DNA from: Takakia lepidozioides
Lineage: Eukaryota > Streptophyta > Takakiopsida > Takakiales > Takakiaceae
Assembly (NCBI GenBank): GCA_030704615.1
Contig: CM060732.1
Span: 24,492,001 to 24,552,000, forward strand
DNA length: 60,000 nt
Direction of reading: 5' to 3'
The number at the start of each line of letters is the position of its first letter. The first letter of the stretch is position 1. A program made the position numbers and the translations under genes. Shown piece by piece: positions 35,282-45,590 of this stretch. The notes beneath the pieces are model-generated. The model was given only the letters and a program-made list of their open reading frames with translations, ran no database searches and was not told the origin of the DNA.

Positions 35282-36254
35282 TCTGATTTTTCTTCAAACT
35301 CTCTCAGTGCCGCCCACCGCCCTGTCCACAAGTGGGCAGTGCCGCATAGAAATTTTGCGTGAAATATGCGTGAGGAAGCTCTGTGCATAGATACAAGATT
35401 CACAGAAAACAGACATAGGGATACAGAGTGAGCGTCCCTGCGGAGACTGGGCAAAGGGGGTGCCGGTTCAAAGAGATATATATATCAATCACACTTTGCC
35501 TTTTATGGATAGAGAAAGACGCAGGCTTGAAAACGGTAGCAGGAAGGGGGGATATCAATTACTTCAAAAAATAAGAGACGTTGGCTGCTGGAGTGGGATG
35601 GGGGAGAGAACACATAAGTATATGTAGAGACATACGAAGGATGCTCTTTCCGCCAAACCTGACCTACAGCAGGGCCGCAGTGCTATTGCGATAGGCCAAT
35701 AGGAAAACGACCCACAGGAGAACACTAATACAAATTTGCAACCCAAGGCACGGTAAGAAAGGTTATCGATCTTCTGGGCTACTCCGCCACGGGGGTTGGG
35801 CAGTTTTCATGGGGAATAGGATACGTAACTGCCTCCTCAGATTTTTGGGGCGGTGGAAATGGGCATCGACACAATAGTGATGTCCTCTAGATTGACTGAG
35901 ACCATCACAAATGTTTGCTCCACCACCATTCGTTGACACTTTGAGCCACCATGCCCAACAGCGAGACGCTGCACATGCAGCCCGTCCCACACACAAAGAG
36001 CAAACTTGGGCAAGTAGGAGTTCTCGTTTACACTTGATATTTGATTTATCCTCTGACCACGACCCTAGCTCAGAACACAGCAGACTTGGCTCTGCAATTC
36101 TTACATGTGAGCAATGATAGACCTTATCCCCTCTTTCTTTGTCAGTCCTTCTCAGCTCGTGTTTGAGGAATATCATCAGTTCGGCTGCTGCACAGGACTG
36201 CACCACTGTCATTAAAAAAAAATCCTTTGGACCTACTAGCGCAACAGTCAGAAA
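35282..36254. other. Upstream region of HIRA
   Basis: This includes the probable HIRA promoter and 5' UTR (minus strand). Minus frame 35763-36212 (149 codons) has no recognisable domain and I do not call it. No clear TATA box can be assigned. Confidence 0.4.
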
Positions 36255-36645
36255 TTGAGGTGCTCATCTCGATGTCGAATAGTGAGTAAGATCTTAACCC
36301 TAAATTTCATCGAGGACCAAAACTATGAATTGCTTCCTTTTGTATACTCGAATAAGTATCTGGCCAAAATACCACCATGCTGCGTTTCCGACCTCAGTCA
36401 CTGGTGGAACAATCTCCGCAAAAAGGTGAATGCATGTTGGAAGCAGACGCAAGTCAGCATAGGAACTAGTGTGATAAGTAGGGTTGGGTGTTTGCTAGAA
36501 CAATTCTAGGATGTCATTGTCAGCTGTTAGCAGCAAGGCAAGGATATAACATGATTTTATGCAGAGGCATGGATAGGTGAAGGACTAGGGATAGAGTGTG
36601 GGTCCAGAATCATCAAAGAGGGCCGGTTTTATTTGCAAGGGTTTC
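36255..36645 (+). pseudogene. Isolated OSB/PDF-like fragment
   Basis: About 36380-36430 encodes CVSDLSHWWNNLRKKVNACW, a decayed form of the WWDNR piece at 21.6 and 25.3 kb (Asn replaces Asp of WWDNR). It is followed by the same intron-like sequence (AACTAGTGTGATAAGTAGGG, GTCATTGTCAGCTG) and the start of the next piece (GTGGGTCCAGAATCATC) before breaking off. It lies on the far side of HIRA from the main array, about 10 kb away. Confidence 0.5.
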
Positions 36646-37482
36646 TTCTTTTAACTTACAAAATACAGTGTGTTTTTCATAGATATCCATCAACAGTACA
36701 AATAGGTGTTACATTTGAGTGGTTAGCTAAATAGATCTCATGTAGTATTTACAGTTGCGCACTCCTATTGGAATCTGCACTTGTTGTTGATCTGCTTATA
36801 CATGTATACATTCATGTGCAGGACATGTGATCTTGATCTCTTGTAAGGAAGGACGCAAAAGGTCTTGGGGCAGAAGGAGGCATGCTATGGACAATCAGGG
36901 AGGAGGAAGGTGTTCGGTCTGTCACATTTTTGGATCCATATATGTGCAGTGGGTAGTTGGGTAGTTGGGCTACTGTTGAGAGATTATATTCTTGAAAACA
37001 CTCCACTTTTTTGTTGATATGGAGGCATTGCATAGATTTGAAACAGGGAACCATTGTCTTCCTATCATATTTCCATCAATTGTCGAATCTTTTTTTACCC
37101 AATTGGCTCGTGACACCGTGTATTTGTGCAAAATAATATATTCTCCATATTATAAATTACTTATAAATGGTATTATATTTGAATACATATAAACATAATA
37201 AGTTCAGTAAACCTACAACACAAATTAAACCATTGTCCCCTATTCTTTGAAAAATAAAATAAAAGACAAATAAAAAATAAATCCAAAATAAAAATAAAAA
37301 TAAACAGAAAACAAATGCATCCATCCATCCACGTGACACGTGGCTCGTTGTGGCATGCGTGCGCGATAGCGTCGCCCCTACACCTGTCATCATCTGAAAT
37401 TGACACGTAGCAGTCCGGGGAGGGTCGTCTGTTGCTAGAAATCAGTCACCGACGTGACCAAAAACACGGTCATGTATCTTGC
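36646..37482. other. AT-rich intergenic sequence
   Basis: AT-rich with A-rich runs at 37240-37310 and no gene recognised. A 15-base GTGACACGTGGCTCG at 37333-37347 holds a single CACGTG site. Confidence 0.4.
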
Positions 37483-38814
37483 TCACTAGGGGATGTCACC
37501 CAGAGTCATATTCACGATGCGGATATTAGAGTCATTGTAACGACACGGTCTGCATGACTCTTTGCAAAATAGTAAAAAAAGAGTCAAAATGATCAAAAGT
37601 GTCATGAAAACAATAAAAAAAGTGTCATGAAACCCGTTTTTTGTACTAGTGAGCCAGATCTCGTGCACTCACCAAGATTCGCTTTCTTCTTAAACCAGAC
37701 GGAATCTTGGGATTGTGTAGAAGAGACAAAAAAAGGTGGTCACTTGGCGGCTTGTGATATGCCATCGCCTTGAAAGAATTTATGACGTCTTTATCAAAAG
37801 AGTAAATAGGTTCTTTGAAATGTTCTTGCTGATAGCGATTCATGGCTACTTTGTGGTTATTGGAAAAAGTTTCATCGTGTGTGCACAATATCAAGAAAAT
37901 GTGTTAAAAACCTCTTGCAATCAATTGAAAACGAGGAGAACAAATGCTAATATTCAAGTCATTGAAGAAGGAATGTACAGGCTGTAGATAACCTGAGAAC
38001 CTCACGTCCACACTCATCGGTTCCCAACATGAAGTTTGAGAAGTTGAGTTTCCACAACTCATTTTCTCCTCTGATAAAGAACACAGTTGTGCAATAGTAA
38101 CCAAATCGTTTGTAGCAGCCCACAACAGAGTAAAGTGACTGATGTTTGGGGTGAGCTAGTATCTTCGTCTCATCTTCATCAGCGAGAAAGTCCACCTTCC
38201 TCTGATTCTTATTGGCACCAGCTATGCTTTTTTTCATGGCAATTTGAACACACTTGTTTGTATTCTTGGAGAATGGTTGAGTTTCCATCTTGAACTGGGA
38301 TTCAGTAATGCCAATATGGATGATTCTGCACAAATCTATTGAAAGATTTGTAGATATTCATGAGCGATCCACTAGGGTAACGCTTTCCATTCTCTTTCAA
38401 AACCTGTAAAAGAAACCTACATAGTAGGTCGCCCAATTCTCAAAGAGGGATTTCTTCAATCGGTGGATTAAGACTTATGCCACAATACTTTGTCCAAGCC
38501 TGGAACCTGTTGCGAGTCTATTATTCGTTCTTATGGCTAGGTCTTTGAATAATATTCAAAAGTTGGTGAAACTCGTCTTCACCAAGATTTGAAATCCACT
38601 TGGACCAGCAAGTACGACAGCTAGTGAACTATGAGAAGGTAGCTCCTCCCCGGGTGCATCAAATTCAATCAGAGACCCACTAGTGTAAAAGCTATGACAT
38701 TGCAACAGTTTTCATATCCATGAAGAGAAGCTATGTCATTGGAGCAGTTACGACACCCACTAGTGTAAACAAGGCTATGACATTGTAGTACTTTTGACAC
38801 CCATGACAATAGTG
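37483..38814 (-). other. Possible degenerate CACTA-type segment with unidentified minus-strand frames
   Basis: The left end begins CACTAGGGGATGTCACCC; the right end, read on the minus strand, begins CACTATTGTCATGGGTGTC. Both sides are rich in short TGTCATG/CATGACA motifs, as in subterminal repeats. Inside, minus frames at 37646-37894 and 37959-38333 (RKVDFLADEDETKILAHPKH, then SLYSVVGCYKRFGYYCTTVF) look coding but match no family I know. No 3-bp target duplication is evident (GCT versus TAA). Confidence 0.25.
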
Positions 38815-38815
38815 T
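38670..38815. repeat. Short repeats of CACTAGTGTAAA-GCTATGACATTG type
   Basis: Three imperfect copies of a motif joining CACTAGTGTAA, GCTATG(A/T)CATTG and GACACCCA within about 150 bp. They may be subterminal repeats of the candidate element above. Confidence 0.45.
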
Positions 38816-39252
38816 AAGGGACGATACTAGCCCAAGAAGGTACGAAGGACAAAAGAAAGAAGATTCTTGCCGAAGCAATCGTAACCTATAATGGATGTCT
38901 CTTAATGATTATAACTAGGGTAATGCAGTTGCCCGACCCCCCTCCAAAAACTTGAAAGTCCACAAGTACTAACACAAGAAGTAACATGTTAACCGGTTAT
39001 CCTCTTTTATAGTTGGTTAATATGGGAAAGTACGACATTGGAGTAGTTTTGACGTACACCCGACGAGCCCTCATGCGCGCATGCATAGGGCGACGTCTCG
39101 TGACGTCACACGAGATATGAAGTCTGGCAACAAGACATTGGGTTAGGCTCAAGAACCGTCCACCCGCAAATGCTTCACTGTCTAGCACGGGTCAGCGACC
39201 TATGGAAGAAATCTCTTTCTAACTATCTACCAGCAGGTGCAAAGTTCAACTT
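38816..39252. other. Left flank of the methyltransferase retroelement
   Basis: No gene recognised. The last bases before the LTR are CAACTT, matching the bases at the right end of the element (51187-51192). Confidence 0.4.
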
Positions 39253-39599
39253 TGTCAAGTTAAATAAGCACAGTGTGAAAACAGCTAGAATAAAACTAGT
39301 TATTTGTATTTAACACTTGGATTTAGGTCAAGTGTTAAATCAGGTGTCAAGTTTAGTTTGACACCTGGTCTGTCTTATCTTCACGAGAGCGGCAGTCGCG
39401 CAGCTCATCTCTCTCAAGTTGAGCCTGCGCGACCGAGCTCCTTCATCGATTCAGATATGAGTGTGCTTATGATGGGAGTGTAGGTTGTTGTGGGGTGGAG
39501 TCCCCATAGCTTGGGGTGCCCCTGGCTCGACTTCTATTTCTAAGAGTGATGGTTTGGTTTTCATGCTTTGCATCGTGTGTGTCCTTAGCTTTCTTATCA
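39253..39599 (+). repeat. 5' LTR core
   Basis: 347 bp, TGTCAAG...TTATCA. It matches 50758-51102. It contains GTATTTAACACTTGGATTTA and an inverted motif TTGACACCTGATTTAACACT. If the primer site at 39683 is real, the LTR extends to about 39682 with a tail (39600-39682) absent from the 3' LTR. That tail starts with CTCGAGAGAGATGAGCTG, an inverted copy of part of the LTR core (about 39398-39415). Confidence 0.85.
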
Positions 39600-39682
39600 C
39601 TCGAGAGAGATGAGCTGTCTAGTTTTCTAGTGCTAAGCTAGATATGATGTTTTCTGTTTTTAAGCACTATTATATAATAGCT

Positions 39683-39696
39683 TGGTCACAGGGAGC
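39683..39696 (+). other. Possible tRNA primer-binding site
   Basis: TGGTCACAGGGAGC resembles TGGTATCAGAGC, the site complementary to initiator tRNA-Met used by many plant LTR elements, with two substitutions and one inserted G. Its position implies a ~430-bp LTR, the same length as 50758-51188. Confidence 0.35.
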
Positions 39697-39699
39697 CTG

Positions 39700-42600
39700 C
39701 AGTCAGACTGGCTATGTGTGCCGAGTGGAGCAGTACAAGAAGGCGGAAACCATTTGAAGTGTTGCTGCAACAGTTCAAAGCCAACAATAATCAGCCTGGG
39801 AGACAAAGAGGCCTGCCGTGCTCAGTTTATGAGGGCACTCGTGCTGCAGCGCGAGAAAGACCATTGGGTCGGAATCCCCCGTTTGGGCTGGCTGGGCTTG
39901 ATTTATATTGGCGACTTGGAGGCGCTCCAGAGTTTCGTTGGCAGTGGGTGTTGAGCCGTTCAGGCTATTCGTGTGTGGCTTGAACCTCACCAGCCTGCCT
40001 AGCACCTGTGTGAGGGGGCTTGTTACACCACTGCCTATATATACTGGGATTCTTGCAGGGCCTGGCTTGTACACGTTCATGATTTCAAACTCGTCCCGTG
40101 GTGGTGTAAGTGGATCTCTCAGCCTTTGCGAAGGTAGACTGCGCTGCATGGTTGGTCGCTGATACAAATTTGGCTTCAGACTGCTGCTTCTCTGTTGGGA
40201 TTGAGGCTCCTGGACTCTAACCAGAGGAGCCTCAACAGGAAACGGATCAGGAAAGTGCAAAGGTAGTAGAGTCGTCGTTTTAACTTCCTGGGGTTGCATG
40301 TCCCTTGTGGAGACGCTGGCAGAATTGAAACTTAACACACAAGCTAGGTTCAAGCGGGTACGTGCCTGTGAGCAGTGCTGCGGGGCCCTTATGCCGAGTT
40401 ATTCACGCTGGTGGTGTTCCTACTAGTAGGGAGTTATTCTAGCTAACTTCGAGCTATAATGCCTCAGTCCCGTCATGCTCATTATGTCTATCATAGTGCA
40501 CCGTGGCCTTACGTTGTCACAGGAAGACAAATCTAGTTGTGAACCCTGGACCTCGCAAAGTTCTCACACCCTACCAGGAGTGGAACAAAGAAAGTGCTCG
40601 AGAGATCCCCATTGAGAAATTGAAGGTTATCGGTTCCCTGGACAACTGGGCGCAAGAGAATTTGCTACCCCTTTTGAAGCCCGTAGACAAGTGCTGGCAA
40701 CCCCAGGACTTCCTTCCTGAAGCTTCATCGGAAAGTTTCTTTGATGAGGTAACGGAGCTCCGAGCCCGGGCCAGGGAACTGCCTGATGACTATGTGATGT
40801 GGCGTTACAGAGAGGCCAGATACTGGGCCCACTTTGGTACCCTTGGGTAATTGATAAGGTGATAGGAGCTGACCTTCTCGCCCATCAGGTCTTGTAGCAG
40901 GGAAGAAGGGCTGAAGGAACTCGTCATGCTCTAATTGGCCAATGCTCCAAGTGTGTGGAAATTAGACCAGTTGCAGATCACACAGATTACTCAACTGCAC
41001 GATTTTTGGAGGAACAAATGACCTACAGATACGGCACACAAAGGTCACATCAACAGATCAAGGCTGAGAGTGGATTAAGTGTGAGTTTCGGAGATATATG
41101 AGTGATTCAGGAGGAAACAAGAGCAGTCGGCCCCATACTCGTCACAGAGCAACGGACGGATTGGATGCGTGATCAATCATTGAAGTCAAGCATCAAAGTA
41201 ATCAGCGGAAGAAAGGGTGGAGAGTGTAAAGAGACCTCAAGACATGGTCTGGCAGTCGAGTTGAAGTGCAGGCTGCCGGTAATCTCCCCTCCATGCGAGC
41301 TGGAACTTACGGGAAACGATCTGAGAGTCAGCAATGATAAGTATGTGGGACGGACACCTGAACAAATGCAGCTGAATGACGAAGCGGCAATGCGGTCCAT
41401 CATGGAGGAGAAGCCGATCGGAGCTCAACAAATCGAGCTGCTCCGTGGTAATGGCGAGGCGACCCCAAAACAACAGAGAACTACATGAATGTTCGGAACT
41501 TGTAGATAACCTGGGAACGGTTCTTAATGGCGGGAACGTTTTGGTGTTAAAAAAAAACAAAAAAACTTTGATCTAATTTAAATGATAAAGAGCCTGGTTG
41601 GTCATATCTTTGTCAAATGAGCTCCGTTTGACTCAGTTTTTGAGGGGATAGCTGCAGAAAGGGGAAATCTACCTATCTAGACCTGGTTTCTGTTTTTGGG
41701 ACTCTGCTAAAAATCTATGGAATTTTTAGAGTGTGAGTGTGCCATGAAAGATCCACAATCCTGTTTCTAGAACCTGTGCTGGTCTATATTAGAGACAAAT
41801 CTGTGGATGTACTCCTTGTATGGCTGGGGGGAATGAGGACGTCGTTGAAGGGCAGGTCTCTTCTCTTAGCCTGTGCACCAAAGGGGACAAATTTATGTTT
41901 CCCAAGGAACTCAGACTGATTTGAGTGGAGAACAGTTGGACGAGTTGATTGCATACTGGGAGTCAGGCATTAGCAGTAGACAACAGACTGCTGTAGTTGG
42001 CATTGAGGGCCTCAATATCGCCTTGGACAGTCAGAACTCGGTTGGAGCCAGCAGTTCTGCAGCTGTAGGTGAAACCAAAGTGGGTGAAAGCTAGGCTTGG
42101 AACACAGCCAAAGACAGCCCGGGGACCAAGGTGTTCAGCCACAAGGCCGTGGTGTACTGGAGCAGAGGAGCAGGAGCTACACAAGTTTGTGCAATCAGAC
42201 ACGGTTGCAGCCGGATACGCTCTGCACAGGGCAACCACGAGCGGGGTTTCATCAGCAATGACATGTTTGTTGTGCGTGAAGGAGATGCAGTCATTCGCAA
42301 TGAAGACACCCGCAACCGTCTCAAAGCTTTCGAGTTGAGAGACTATCAGACCCTACCTTTGTTTTCTTTAGTGTTCAGTGAGCGGGAGATAGGGGAGTAT
42401 TGCTTTGTCTCTACCTGGCAGAAAGAGGAGGAGGGTTGGTTAGAGCGAGCTACTGTAGCTTGGGACAAGGTTGGCAGGTTTCTGGACATAGATATACCTC
42501 CTACACCTTACCATCAAGCAGAGCGAGGCACTTTGAGAGAAGTCTGGAAGTTGATAGCATAGATCAGGATTAGATCTTGCTTGGGCGGGCTTCTATTCTT

Positions 42601-43261
42601 CCCCTCCATCTCTGTACTATTTTCATTACCTTGTACTTGTAGTTGCCAAAGCCTCTCTTGGTGGAGGCCAGTCAGTCCGGGGTTTTGGGCTGGGATATTC
42701 TGCAGGATCAGCATTGCAGCTGGATTTTTGGTGTGGGGGTGTTGATGTTTTGATTTCTTGTGTTTGGATCCCCCCCAACACATGCATGCTTGACTGTGCG
42801 CCATGTTGGTTTTGTGTGGGCGCTTGCTTTCATAGGGATTAGGCCGGATTTGATCACCGGTCAATCCTAGAGTATGCTGTCGGTGGTGAGGCTGGAGTGA
42901 TGACCAGCAAGACCACCAGTGTTTCTTCTATGGTGAGGCTGGGTTGATGACCAGCCAACCATAGGAGTTCTTGCGGTGGATGCAGGTGCAGGTGCCCTGA
43001 GCCATTGGGATATGACCCTTAAACTGCAACAGGTGCCCACCCATGTCACTATTAGATTAGTACTAGAGCCTTATAGTGTTACGTGGAGGGTGCACATTGT
43101 GAGTGTCATTACGGAGTTACCCAAGGGTTTTGAGGGGAGTACGGCTACAGCAGTAACAGTGAGAGTGGGTTCACAAGACGAGGTATTCGGTTCAGACCAC
43201 CTTCACCGCCACCCTCAATTACTGTAGAGTCAGACACAGACTCGAGGCTTCATCAACAGGT
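39700..43261 (+). other. Long leader of the methyltransferase element
   Basis: 3.5 kb before gag, unusually long. It holds a stearoyl-ACP-desaturase scrap (about 40550-40795) and broken plus frames at 41102-41488, 41873-42094 and 42131-42562. The last encodes a protein-like run (YQTLPLFSLVFSEREIGEYC, then FVSTWQKEEEGWLERATVAW) that looks like real coding sequence; the frame continues leftward past one stop at about 42092, so 41873-42562 may have been one ORF. Family unknown. A minus frame at 39775-40353 is open for 192 codons without a domain. Confidence 0.5.
40503..40850 (+). pseudogene. Captured fragment of a stearoyl-ACP (acyl-ACP) desaturase gene
   Basis: The 115-codon frame contains ENLLPLLKPVDKCWQPQDFL, PEASSESFFDEVTELRARAR and ELPDDY. 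These align with the N-terminal region of plant plastid acyl-ACP desaturases (KPVEKCWQPQDFLP, then ELRERAKEIPDDY), which introduce the delta-9 double bond into stearoyl-ACP. Homology stops right after PDDY; the iron-binding EENRHG and DEKRH motifs are absent. It is a partial, non-functional host-gene piece inside the retroelement leader. It may be one exon or a cDNA piece. Confidence 0.8.
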
Positions 43262-44690
43262 GTGCACTTTCATTCGCCATTGTTGTGGGACGACATGGAG
43301 GAGATGTATGGAGCTACCAAGGGGCCTCGTAGGTACTCTGGAGCTGTGGGCACAATCAAGTTGGATGACTTTATCCAGGAGTTCGACAGCTGGTGTGATT
43401 TGCAGCAGATGCGCAATCCACAGCTATTCACCCCATTCATGGCGTGGAAGGGACTGTTCCAGCATGTGGAAGGCCCGCCTATGGACGATTACCACGAGTT
43501 CAGGCGAGGACATGAAGCAGAGATTGAGGAGTGGAGGATGTATTGGTCACCTGACTACGTCTCCATTACTCGAGGCACGACGCGACCAGTAGCTGCATCA
43601 GTACCAATAGCTCTCCTCACTGCCAGCACTAGTAGTGGAGCAGGTAGTGCTGGTACTTCTGCAGGTGGTACCAGTTCAAAAGGTGCTACTACTCCTCCTA
43701 CCACAACTACAACACAAGTGCCTAGATTCAACCCCGGTGGTGGAGTTCTTCCAGGAGTTGCGGAGGAACTACCAAGGTGTACGGACAGAGAAGCTGCGAA
43801 GTTTGCAAGACTTCCAGCGCAAACCCAGTGAGAGCCTGCGAGAGGCGTACACTCGTATGAGGCGCTTGATAAGTGTGACCCAAGGGGTTACTGAAGCTCA
43901 GGCAATCCAGTTTTGGTATGGAATTCTGGACAAGGAGCTCAAGAGAAGGGTGCGAGATGCAACCCTGTTACAAGCAGCCCAACCCACATTAGCAGATGTG
44001 TTCTGCTGGCTGAGCGGATTGAGCTCAACATGGTGGAGGAGCGAGTTGTTACAATTGGATTTGGCAAGGACATGCCTGTACGGGGCACAGCTGTCAGCCC
44101 ACAGGCACAAGGGACTGCCCAACAGCGTGGTCAGGGGGGCAAGGTTGCCCAGCCCAAGTTCCATGGAGCTTACAGGGGACCTCAGGTGCAGAGGCCCGTG
44201 GCATCTTTTGCAAGCCAACAGCAACCAGGGGTGATGTTGGACATGTGGAGGACCCCATGTCAAAAGAGATTGCCCAGAGAATGGCAGAAGGCCGGCACAA
44301 GCACAGCCTGCACAGTTGCAGTGTGGGCATTGTGGCAAGTATGGGCATGTAGATGCCCAGTGTTATGACTTGCATCCTGAGTTGCGCCCAGGCCAGTTCC
44401 AAGGGAACAATGGTGGCCGGGGGCGAGGTGGACCAGCCCAAAGAGGACGAGGTGGTCGGGCACGAGGTGCAGGCCAAGGGCAAGCTCCACATGGCCAAGG
44501 ACGCGGAGGTCAGGGTGTTGACCAAGGCATGGCCAATCGGCTTCAGCAGCTAGAGCAGAGGCTCGCTGCCATGGCTATAGCTCAGGCGGTACCGGCTCCC
44601 AGGCGGGATGGTCCACCTCCTGCTCCTGAGGGAGGAGATATGGGAGGCATGGGATTCATGTGCGGAGCAGCACTACCACTAGACAGGTGA
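43262..44690 (+). pseudogene. Gag of the methyltransferase element (frameshifted)
   Basis: Matrix/capsid-like start 43262-43831 (GAVGTIKLDDFIQEFDSWCD; FTPFMAWKGLFQHVEGPPMD), then in the next frame the capsid C-terminal region (FFQELRRNYQGVRTEKLRSL; KPSESLREAYTRMRRL, about 43740-44000), a third frame with ERIELNMVEERVVTIGFG, and from 44316 the nucleocapsid with a CCHC knuckle CGHCGKYGHVDAQC and Gly/Arg-rich RGG-type repeats. The Thr/Ser/Gly linker at 43620-43720 is low complexity. Gag would package element RNA. At least three frame changes (near 43740, 43995 and 44310) break it. Confidence 0.8.
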
Positions 44691-45218
44691 GTCTGCTGCA
44701 GCCGTGACTCGAGGAGCAGCACGAGTTCCTGAGCCACGAGGTGCAGAGGTGGAGTTGGATCCACAACGTGGGGAGGCAAGCGTCAGGCGAGGCTGCCTCA
44801 GTCATTCACCTTGGCGGAGACAGTGTCAACGCCATCCATGGCACCTAGTTCTCGCCCGACGGTTACCGAGGCGGAGGTTACTATGCCATTGGGGAGAGCT
44901 ACACGTGCAGCACTGACACCTGCTACCAAGGCTAGTGCAACCGGTGTGTTATTGGGGCAGCCACCTCTGTGTGTCAAGCCCCACTGTTCTCGGCAACCAT
45001 GATTGCGACGCCGGGGGTGAGACCAGCTGCAGTGTTCAGACTAGCAGCACTCTCTGTGAGAGTGGGGAGGTCACTTCATCTTCTGCGGAGTTAGTGGAAG
45101 GTATAGTGGCAGAGGGATCCTCGGATTTGAGGGTCAAGACTGCCACGGCTGCGCCATGGCAAGTTTGCAGCTGCCAGGTTGACGGAGCTGCCAGCTAGGC
45201 CAGCCATTTGAGCGCGCC
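44691..45218 (+). other. Linker between gag and protease
   Basis: Coding-like Ala/Thr/Pro-rich frames (TPATKASATGVLLGQPPLC near 44930-44985) in shifting phase. Probably Gag-Pol linker; no domain recognised. Confidence 0.4.
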
Positions 45219-45590
45219 ATGGTGACACCTGGAGTTGTCTTGTTAGACAACCAGGGAGGCATTTTCACTTTGAGTGGACCGGCAGGCAAGAAGAACCGGC
45301 CACTGCGGGTCTTGTTGGACTCAGGAGCTCAGCCATTGATGTTGGGCAGAGCTGCTATTGCAGGTTTGGGCCTCATGGAGGCGGATATGGAGCCTTGTCC
45401 TTTCCAGATACAGACATCTCTGGGAGGATCAGAGCAGGCTCGCGGCATGACACGGCATCAGTTGGCTATTAGACTGCAGCCGGATCATCTGTAGATGGCT
45501 CAGTGATGCGAGCCAAGGCCATTGTGACAGACGCGGTCTCTTACGATGTCCTCGTTGGTGGGGCAGTGTTATACCCCATGGGCTTCACCC
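45219..45590 (+). pseudogene. Aspartic protease of the methyltransferase element
   Basis: VLLDSGAQPLMLGRAAIAGL at about 45310-45370 carries the catalytic D-S-G. The frame stops at 45494. In the neighbouring frame, already that of the methyltransferase ORF, the second half continues as DAVSYDVLVGGAVLYPMGFT (about 45530-45590), so a single frameshift near 45465-45490 splits it. It would mature Gag-Pol. Confidence 0.7.

Noticed and set aside
37486-38815. Short spaced repeats as a CRISPR-like array
   Set aside because: The repeats are irregular, few and diverged, and the window is plant nuclear DNA.
39775-40353. 192-codon minus frame in the retroelement leader
   Set aside because: No domain recognised and opposite to the element's coding direction; mentioned in the leader but not called as a gene.
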